A stretch of 8,703 nt of DNA from Brevundimonas sp. (lineage in GTDB: Bacteria; Pseudomonadota; Alphaproteobacteria; Caulobacterales; Caulobacteraceae), in assembly GCA_022712235.1 (NCBI GenBank), contig JALAGW010000182.1:1-8703 (forward strand), given 5' to 3'. Positions 1 through 4,438 of this stretch are shown here, piece by piece (the stretch's first letter is position 1; every line of letters starts with the position of its first letter). Position numbers and translations under genes: made by a program. The notes below the pieces were generated by a model. That model was given only the letters and a program-made list of their open reading frames with translations, was not told the DNA's origin and did no database searches.

Positions 1-279
1 AAGGCGCATTAGGCAGAGGCCGCCACCATTCCGCGCATCCTGCCATAGTTTTATTCGGCTGTGATCAACAACAACTATGCGCTGGACGCCGGACTGAAGC
101 CCAAGACCGACGCTCTGACGCTGGAAGGCGCCGATAGCCCCTATGTGAACTATCTGGTGGCGCGCCCCGATAACCAGAACGACCCGCGCGTTCAGGCCCT
201 GGCTACCGCCCTGCGCAGCCAGGCAGTCAAGGATTTCATCGCCAGGAAATACGACGGTGCGGTAATACCGGCGGCTTAA
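1..279 (+). pseudogene. metQ: MetQ/NlpA-family methionine-binding lipoprotein, 3' remnant with two in-frame stops
   Basis: This is the C-terminal part of a substrate-binding lipoprotein of the MetQ/NlpA family, which delivers methionine to the MetNI ABC importer in the periplasm. The recognisable blocks are AVINNNYALDAGL (about 58-96), matching the family's AVINTTYA-type segment, and SPYVNYLVARPDN (about 142-180). The reading frame continues upstream of the GTG at 61 with family-like residues (AEAATIPR, 13-36), and the spacing from PR to AVIN is the 7 residues expected. That stretch is interrupted by TAG at 10-12 and TAG at 46-48. The GTG at 61 has no Shine-Dalgarno, and 72 residues could not form the two-lobed fold, so I read this as a decayed gene rather than a small protein. 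Its 5' part lies outside the window. The family call is firm; the claim of inactivity rests on the two stops, which could also be sequencing errors. Confidence 0.75.
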
Positions 280-286
280 GCCGCCG
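269..286. terminator. Perfect 18-bp palindrome over the metQ-remnant stop codon
   Basis: CGGCGGCTTAAGCCGCCG is self-complementary and contains the TAA of the metQ remnant. As RNA it would form a GC-rich hairpin with a TTAA loop. No T-run follows, so termination is only a possibility; it may equally be a chance palindrome. Confidence 0.35.
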
Positions 287-332
287 AAGCCGTCGTCGCG
301 AGCGCGGCCTCGCTGGGTGTCGGGACCTGAAT

Positions 333-353
333 GGCCGCCGTGATCGGGCGGCC
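333..353 (-). terminator. Hairpin just after the PlsC-like gene
   Basis: GGCCGCC (333-339) and GGCGGCC (347-353) form a 7-bp stem with a 7-nt loop. On the minus strand it begins 6 nt after the TAG of the acyltransferase gene. There is no strong T-run, so this is a probable but weak terminator between convergent genes. Confidence 0.4.
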
Positions 354-359
354 GGTTGC

Positions 360-1058
360 CTAGGCGATCAGTTCGGCGGTCTTGCCTTCGATGGCGGCCT
401 CCAGACGCGCCAGAAACTCGTCTTTCGATAGGCCGGTCGGGATGGGTTCGAGGAATTCCAGGGTCGCGGTTCCCGGCGTTTTGCGCGCTTCTTCCTGTGG
501 CCAAAACAGGCCGAGGTTGGTGGCCAGGGGCACGACCGGCATGTCGAAGTCGCGATACATGTGCCAGACGCCGGAGCGATAGCGGAACTTCTCGCCGACC
601 TTGGCCAGGTGACCCTCGGGGTAGATCAGGATCTTGCGGCCTTCCTTGTGGGCGTCGGCGGCTCGTGCCTTGAGCGCCGCGCGGGCGGTGTGTCCGCCAC
701 AACTGTTGACGACGATGGCGCCCAGCTTCCTCAACACCGTCCCCAGCAACGGGAATTTTTCAAGATGGTCGCCGGTGACGAAGGCCAGGTCGTCGAACTG
801 GTCGTAGGTGGCGAAGCCGTCGCCCCAGCTCTGGTGCTTGGAGGCGACGATGAAAGCGCCTTGAGGCAGGCGTTCCTTGCCGCGCACCTGTAATCGAATG
901 CCGGCGAAAAAGGCCATGGCTTGCACCATGCGGCGCACGTAGCGTCGAATGATCCAGCTGGTCGCGCGTCGTCCGGGCGCGAGGGCGGCGAAGGCCGCCG
1001 CCAGACAATAGACGATGGACAGAATCCAGTAGGCGACGTTGAAAGCGAAGCTTCTCAT
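360..1058 (-). CDS. PlsC-superfamily (lysophospholipid) acyltransferase, divergent
   Basis: A 232-residue membrane-associated acyltransferase, probably acylating a lysophosphatidic acid-like substrate in phospholipid synthesis. One hydrophobic segment lies at about 5-28. Motif I is intact: KHQSWGD holds the catalytic HX4D pair, His75 and Asp80. The later motifs depart from the usual forms. The motif II region reads GAIVVNS (113-119), where GxxFIDR is typical, and motif III reads YPEGHL (146-151), where FPEGTR is typical, so the arginines linked to phosphate binding are absent from their usual places. Motif IV is recognisable as VVPLATN (175-181). The fold and superfamily are secure, but the acceptor may not be lysophosphatidate. 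The gene lies 58 nt after the diguanylate cyclase on the same strand, so the two may share a transcript. Upstream of the ATG there is only a weak GGCGGG ribosome site. Confidence 0.88.
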   Translation of the reverse strand: MRSFAFNVAYWILSIVYCLAAAFAALAPGRRATSWIIRRYVRRMVQAMAFFAGIRLQVRGKERLPQGAFIVASKHQSWGDGFATYDQFDDLAFVTGDHLEKFPLLGTVLRKLGAIVVNSCGGHTARAALKARAADAHKEGRKILIYPEGHLAKVGEKFRYRSGVWHMYRDFDMPVVPLATNLGLFWPQEEARKTPGTATLEFLEPIPTGLSKDEFLARLEAAIEGKTAELIA

Positions 1059-1060
1059 CC

Positions 1061-1078
1061 CGCCGTTATGACACGGCG
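1061..1078 (-). promoter_or_regulatory. Stem-loop covering the translation start region of the PlsC-like gene
   Basis: CGCCGT (1061-1066) pairs with ACGGCG (1073-1078) around a 6-nt loop. In minus-strand RNA the stem ends 2 nt before the ATG, so folding would hide the only candidate ribosome-binding bases. Function is inferred from position alone. Confidence 0.35.
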
Positions 1079-1116
1079 TGGGGGCGATTCAGCAAGGGCT
1101 TTAGGGGCGGAGACTC

Positions 1117-2175
1117 TCAGGCTGCGGCTTGCGTCATCAATTCGGCGTTGGTGACGCAGTTGCGGCCTCCGCGCTTGGAGGCGTAGAGGGCCTCGTCGGC
1201 GCGTTCCAGCACCCCGAGAGCGGTTTCACCGGGGCGACGCTCGGCGAAGCCGACCGAGATGGTCACGGCGCCCAGATCGTCATTGGTGGAGCGCCGACGC
1301 AGCGAGCGCGAACCGATCTCTTCGCGGATGGCGTTCAGGGCGGCCTCGACGGTGCCGGGGGTTTCGCCGGGGAAGATGACGGCGAACTCTTCGCCGCCGT
1401 AACGGGCGGCGACGCGCGGGGCGCGCGAGATACGACCCAGGACACTAGCGACGTAACGCAGAACCTGATCGCCGGTCTGATGACCCCAAGTGTCGTTGAA
1501 GCGCTTGAAATGATCGATGTCGACGATGGCCAGGGTCAGGGGCTTGCCCTCGACCTCGGCCTCTTCGCAGAGGCGGGCGATCTGTTCGTCAAAGGTCTTG
1601 CGGTTGGCCAGGTTGGTCAGGGCGTCCGTCATGGCGTCGCGACGGACCTGCTCCAGATGTTCACGCAGGCGGACGACTTCCCGGTTTGAAGACTCCAGGC
1701 GTTTTTCGAGGGCCGACGTGTGGCTCTGGACCTTGCGGGTGGCAGTGGACAAGGTGCTGACAATGGCCGTCAGGTCTGTCGGGCCATCGGCGTGCTGCAT
1801 CTTCGCCGAGGCGGTGCTCAGGGTCTCGCCATAGGCGGTCTGGGTCTTGCGGGCGTTGTCGATGGCCTCGGCCACGGCGGCGAGCTCGCGGTTCAGAACA
1901 GCGCCGACGTCGCGAATTTCCTCGGACAGGCGACCGCGCGGCAGGAATTCAGCCGCCAGCATTTCCGCAGTTGCATCGGTGAAGGGCGCGTCGCCGGCCA
2001 GAAGTCGCTGGAGCTCACGGCCCAGCGGACCTTCGGGGTCGCTGACGTAGTGGAGCCATAGCTCGAAATTCAGCGGCGTCGGCCAGACGGAAGCCTGCTG
2101 CATGGCGTCCACGATGCGGTGCGCCAATGCATAAGCCTCCGGCCCTCGAAGGGCGGTTTCGACCTGCGCCGTCAT
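1117..2175 (-). CDS. Diguanylate cyclase (GGDEF protein), possible DgcB orthologue
   Basis: Synthesises c-di-GMP from two GTP. The 352-residue protein has no signal peptide or membrane helix and should be cytosolic. An N-terminal helical region (about 10-80, with PTPLNFELWLHY) is of a type I associate with alphaproteobacterial cyclases. A probable coiled coil follows (about 85-178), then the GGDEF domain (about 179-345) entered by MTDALTNLANR. The active loop is RYGGEEF (258-264). The metal/nucleotide segment is DIDHFKRFNDTWGH (219-232). The allosteric I-site position, RxxD nine residues before GGEEF, reads RAPR (251-254) and lacks Asp, so product inhibition is probably weak or absent. Placement just downstream of a DEAD helicase and this domain layout resemble Caulobacter DgcB, which promotes surface attachment. 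That identity is from memory and unconfirmed. The ribosome site is weak. Confidence 0.92.
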   Translation of the reverse strand: MTAQVETALRGPEAYALAHRIVDAMQQASVWPTPLNFELWLHYVSDPEGPLGRELQRLLAGDAPFTDATAEMLAAEFLPRGRLSEEIRDVGAVLNRELAAVAEAIDNARKTQTAYGETLSTASAKMQHADGPTDLTAIVSTLSTATRKVQSHTSALEKRLESSNREVVRLREHLEQVRRDAMTDALTNLANRKTFDEQIARLCEEAEVEGKPLTLAIVDIDHFKRFNDTWGHQTGDQVLRYVASVLGRISRAPRVAARYGGEEFAVIFPGETPGTVEAALNAIREEIGSRSLRRRSTNDDLGAVTISVGFAERRPGETALGVLERADEALYASKRGGRNCVTNAELMTQAAA

Positions 2176-2189
2176 TCTGATTTCTCGCG

Positions 2190-2222
2190 CCCCTAATTCT
2201 TAGTAGGGGAACACTAGAACAC
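2190..2222 (-). promoter_or_regulatory. Inverted and direct repeats upstream of the diguanylate cyclase
   Basis: CCCCTA (2190-2195) and TAGGGG (2204-2209) form an inverted repeat with an 8-nt spacer. Immediately beyond, GAACAC occurs twice (2209-2214 and 2217-2222), separated by TA. Together they occupy the short region where the cyclase promoter must lie if the terminator at 2246-2263 works. They could be operator sites. I see no clear -35/-10 pair here. Confidence 0.3.
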
Positions 2223-2245
2223 CGATCCGTAATGAGCGGTTAAAC

Positions 2246-2263
2246 CGGAGGCCGAGGCCTCCG
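2246..2263 (-). terminator. Intrinsic terminator after the DEAD-box helicase
   Basis: CGGAGGCC and GGCCTCCG form a perfect 8-bp stem around GA. On the minus strand the hairpin starts 3 nt after the helicase TAA and is followed by GGTTTAACC, a short T-run. It should reduce read-through into the diguanylate cyclase gene. Confidence 0.65.
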
Positions 2264-2266
2264 TTG

Positions 2267-3823
2267 TTAGTCCTGGAAGACGACCGGGCGGCGCAGGAAG
2301 GCCGGGATGTCGTCGCCGAAACCGCCACTGGCGGCGCGCAGGGGCTGATCCTTCTGCGACTCGGATTTACGGGCGTCCCGCGGCGCCTGGTCGCGATTGC
2401 GATCGCGGCGCTGGGAGGCGGGCTTGGCCGGAATATCGACCTCGATGTCGGCGACGACTTCGGGCGCTGCGACGGCAATAGCCTCGACGGCTTCCGACTT
2501 GGTCGAGCGGCGGCTGCGCGAGCGGCTCGGGGCATCCTCGGCGGTGTCTTCCGCCTTGGGCGCGGCGCGGGCGATGGGTTCCATCGAGGCGACGTTATCG
2601 CTCTTGGGGATCGGGCGCGGGCGATCGCTGCGGCTACGTCCACGTCCCTTGGAATCGTCGCTGCGCGGGCGGTCCTTGATGGCGGCGAAGTCGATGCCTT
2701 CCAGCGTCAGCTCTTCCGGGGCCATCTTGATGAGCTTCAGCACCTTATCCAGCGACTTGTCGTCGGACGGGGTGACGATCATGTAAGCCTCGCCCTTGCG
2801 GCCGGCACGACCGGTGCGGCCGATGCGGTGGACGTAGTCGTCGGCGTGGTGCGAGACGTCGTAGTTGAAGACGTGGCTGACGTCAGGGATGTCCAGACCG
2901 CGTGCGGCGACGTCGGAGGCCACCAGGATCTTCAGGTCGCCGGCGCGGATGTCGGCCAGGGTCTTCATCCGCAACGCCTGGTCCAGCTCACCGTGGATCG
3001 GCGCGGCGTCGAAGCCGTGCGTCTTCAGCGACTTGGCGACGATATCGACCTCAGACTTGCGATTGCAGAAGACGATGCCGGTCTTGACGTCTGACCGCTC
3101 GATCAGGGCGCGCAGGGCGGTGCGCTTGGCCTTGGGGTCGCTGGTCGGGATGCGGACCAGATATTGGGTGATGGTGTCGGCGGTCATGGCCGGACGCGAG
3201 GCCTCGATCCGGGTCGGATCCTTGAGGAACTGCGTGGTCAGGCGCGTGATCTCGGGCGGCATGGTGGCCGAGAAGAACAGGGTCTGGCGCTTGGGCGGCG
3301 TCAGCTTGAAGATGCGTTCGATGTCGGGGATGAAGCCCATGTCGAGCATGCGGTCGGCTTCGTCGATGACCATCATCTCGACGCCCGTCAGCAGGATCTT
3401 GCCGCGTTCGAACAGGTCCAGCAAACGACCCGGCGTGGCGATCAGGACGTCGACGCCCTTGTTCAGAAGGGCCACCTGGTCGCCCATGGACACGCCGCCG
3501 ATCAGCAGAGCCCAGCTCAGCTTGGTGCCCTTGGCGTATTTGGCGAAGTTCTCGGCGACCTGGTCGGCCAGTTCGCGGGTCGGCGCCAGGACCAGGGCGC
3601 GCGGCATGCGGGCGCGGGCGCGGCCCGAGCCGAGTCGGTCGATCATCGGCAGGGTGAAGGCGGCGGTCTTGCCGGTGCCGGTCTGGGCGATGCCCAGGAC
3701 GTCGCGGCCGGCCAGGGCCACCGGGATGGCGGAGGCCTGAATGGGAGTGGCTTCGGTGTAGCCCGTATCGGCGACCGCTTGCAGGGTCGTGGCCGAGAGG
3801 CCCAGCTTGGTGAATTCTGTCAT
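2267..3823 (-). CDS. DEAD-box ATP-dependent RNA helicase (RhlB/RhlE type)
   Basis: Unwinds structured RNA using ATP; relatives act in ribosome assembly, cold growth and the RNase E degradosome. All core motifs are present in order: Q motif around PTPIQ (about 27-31), motif I AQTGTGKT (46-53), Ia PTRELA (81-86), TPGR (130-133), DEAD (154-157), SAT (185-187), GIVFCNR (249-255), ASDVAARGLDIP (302-313) and HRIGRTGRAGR (332-342). Residues 385-500 form a low-complexity Arg/Ser/Asp/Lys-rich tail that is probably disordered and binds RNA. The protein ends in DDIPAFLRRPV (504-514), a compact peptide likely to be a docking site. The ATG is supported by AAGG a few bases upstream and by an aligned family start. 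Caulobacter's degradosome helicase RhlB appears to be the closest named relative, but this is recalled and not computed. Transcription is probably monocistronic, from the promoter at 3930-3959 to the hairpin at 2246-2263. Confidence 0.95.
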   Translation of the reverse strand: MTEFTKLGLSATTLQAVADTGYTEATPIQASAIPVALAGRDVLGIAQTGTGKTAAFTLPMIDRLGSGRARARMPRALVLAPTRELADQVAENFAKYAKGTKLSWALLIGGVSMGDQVALLNKGVDVLIATPGRLLDLFERGKILLTGVEMMVIDEADRMLDMGFIPDIERIFKLTPPKRQTLFFSATMPPEITRLTTQFLKDPTRIEASRPAMTADTITQYLVRIPTSDPKAKRTALRALIERSDVKTGIVFCNRKSEVDIVAKSLKTHGFDAAPIHGELDQALRMKTLADIRAGDLKILVASDVAARGLDIPDVSHVFNYDVSHHADDYVHRIGRTGRAGRKGEAYMIVTPSDDKSLDKVLKLIKMAPEELTLEGIDFAAIKDRPRSDDSKGRGRSRSDRPRPIPKSDNVASMEPIARAAPKAEDTAEDAPSRSRSRRSTKSEAVEAIAVAAPEVVADIEVDIPAKPASQRRDRNRDQAPRDARKSESQKDQPLRAASGGFGDDIPAFLRRPVVFQD

Positions 3824-3871
3824 GTAACCTTGAGGACGGAGGAAACGTCGTAACGTCTTCAGCTTACGGAA

Positions 3872-3896
3872 CCGCCCCTCGTGGGCGAGTGGGCGG
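3872..3896 (-). promoter_or_regulatory. Strong stem-loop in the helicase mRNA leader
   Basis: CCGCCC+CTCG (3872-3881) pairs with CGAG (3886-3889) and GGGCGG (3891-3896), giving 10 bp with one bulged T (3890) and a TGGG loop. It lies about 50 nt before the helicase ATG and inside the roughly 100-nt leader predicted from the promoter at 3930-3959. No T-run follows on either strand, so a simple terminator is less likely than a leader element. Confidence 0.5.
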
Positions 3897-3929
3897 CGCG
3901 CATCGCCAGTCCTATCCCGAGCCTGCGGC

Positions 3930-3959
3930 GGTATATGGAAACCCCTACGCCTCAGTCAA
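3930..3959 (-). promoter_or_regulatory. Sigma-70-type promoter of the DEAD-box helicase gene
   Basis: On the minus strand TTGACT (3954-3959) is followed after 18 nt by TATACC (3930-3935). Both boxes are near the housekeeping consensus. A start near 3923 would give a leader of about 100 nt. Confidence 0.5.
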
Positions 3960-3984
3960 GTATTTCCGTTCGGGAACCAGGCGG

Positions 3985-4012
3985 TTGGCAAAGCCTTACA
4001 GGTCTGTAATGT
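3985..4012 (+). promoter_or_regulatory. Candidate promoter of the small exported protein gene
   Basis: TTGGCA (3985-3990) and TAATGT (4007-4012) are separated by 16 nt. Transcription would start near 4019, leaving a leader of about 20 nt that contains the AAGGGAAGGG ribosome site at 4023-4032. Confidence 0.45.
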
Positions 4013-4039
4013 CGCCTTGGGGAAGGGAAGGGTTGTCGT

Positions 4040-4396
4040 ATGCGTATGAAAACGCTTGCGTTCGCCTTGGCGGCCTGTTGCGCGACAGCGCAGCCGGCCC
4101 AGGCGGAAATGGAAAACGCTTTCGGTAATACCGTGATTTCCCACTATCCAGATGGAGCATGGGTGAAGCACTGGTTCGATCGCGACGGCAGCTATCGCGC
4201 CTCATTTTCGGACGGGCGCCGGTTGACCGCGCGTTGGGCGATCGAGGGCGAGCGGGTCTGTCTGAACGGTATCAGGCCGCGGATGCTGCTGTCGCGGTTC
4301 TGCACGGCGATGGTGGAGGCGTCGGTGGGCCAAACCTGGCCTGGACGTGATCCGCTGGGGCGAAGGGTTCGGAACGAATTGGTGGCCGGACGCTAA
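4040..4396 (+). CDS. Small exported protein of unknown function (lipoprotein or periplasmic)
   Basis: I do not recognise a named family. The 118-residue product begins with a clear export signal: MRMK, then a hydrophobic run. Two cleavage choices exist. LAAC (10-13) fits a lipobox, giving a lipoprotein acylated at Cys13; AQA (20-22) fits signal peptidase I, giving a 96-residue periplasmic form. The mature part has repeated DG-centred turns (PDG, DRDGSY, SDGR) between short alternating hydrophobic strands, then Trp66, suggesting a small beta-sheet fold. Cys74 and Cys88 could form a disulfide. The first ATG is chosen over the one at 4046 because AAGGGAAGGG (4023-4032) lies 7 nt before it. The gene has its own promoter, divergent from the helicase, and ends within a long hairpin, so it is probably a single-gene unit. 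Confidence 0.75.
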   Translation: MRMKTLAFALAACCATAQPAQAEMENAFGNTVISHYPDGAWVKHWFDRDGSYRASFSDGRRLTARWAIEGERVCLNGIRPRMLLSRFCTAMVEASVGQTWPGRDPLGRRVRNELVAGR

Positions 4397-4435
4397 GCCC
4401 TCCCGATCCGCTGAGCGGATCGGGCGGGCTTAGCG
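4391..4435. terminator. Long two-way terminator hairpin between the exported-protein gene and topA
   Basis: CGCTAAGCCC (4391-4400) pairs with GGGCTTAGCG (4426-4435). CCCGATCCGC (4402-4411) pairs with GCGGATCGGG (4415-4424) around a TGA loop. The result is 20 base pairs broken by one T/C mismatch. The stop codon of the plus-strand gene (4394-4396) lies inside the left arm, and the topA stop is 3 nt beyond the right arm. Its symmetry suits termination of both convergent genes, although neither side has a long T-run. Confidence 0.7.
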
Positions 4436-4438
4436 ATC

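Noticed and set aside
61..279. A free-standing 72-residue protein starting at GTG 61
   Set aside because: Homology to MetQ continues upstream through two stops and there is no Shine-Dalgarno, so a gene remnant explains it better.
2264..3853. Several 200-290-codon plus-strand frames opposite the helicase
   Set aside because: They overlap an intact DEAD-box gene, are compositionally biased, and show no recognisable domain. They are antisense shadows.
3883..4128. Possible plus-strand small gene starting at 3889, upstream of the exported-protein gene
   Set aside because: It crosses the helicase promoter, lacks a ribosome site, and runs out of frame into the exported-protein gene, which has clear signals.
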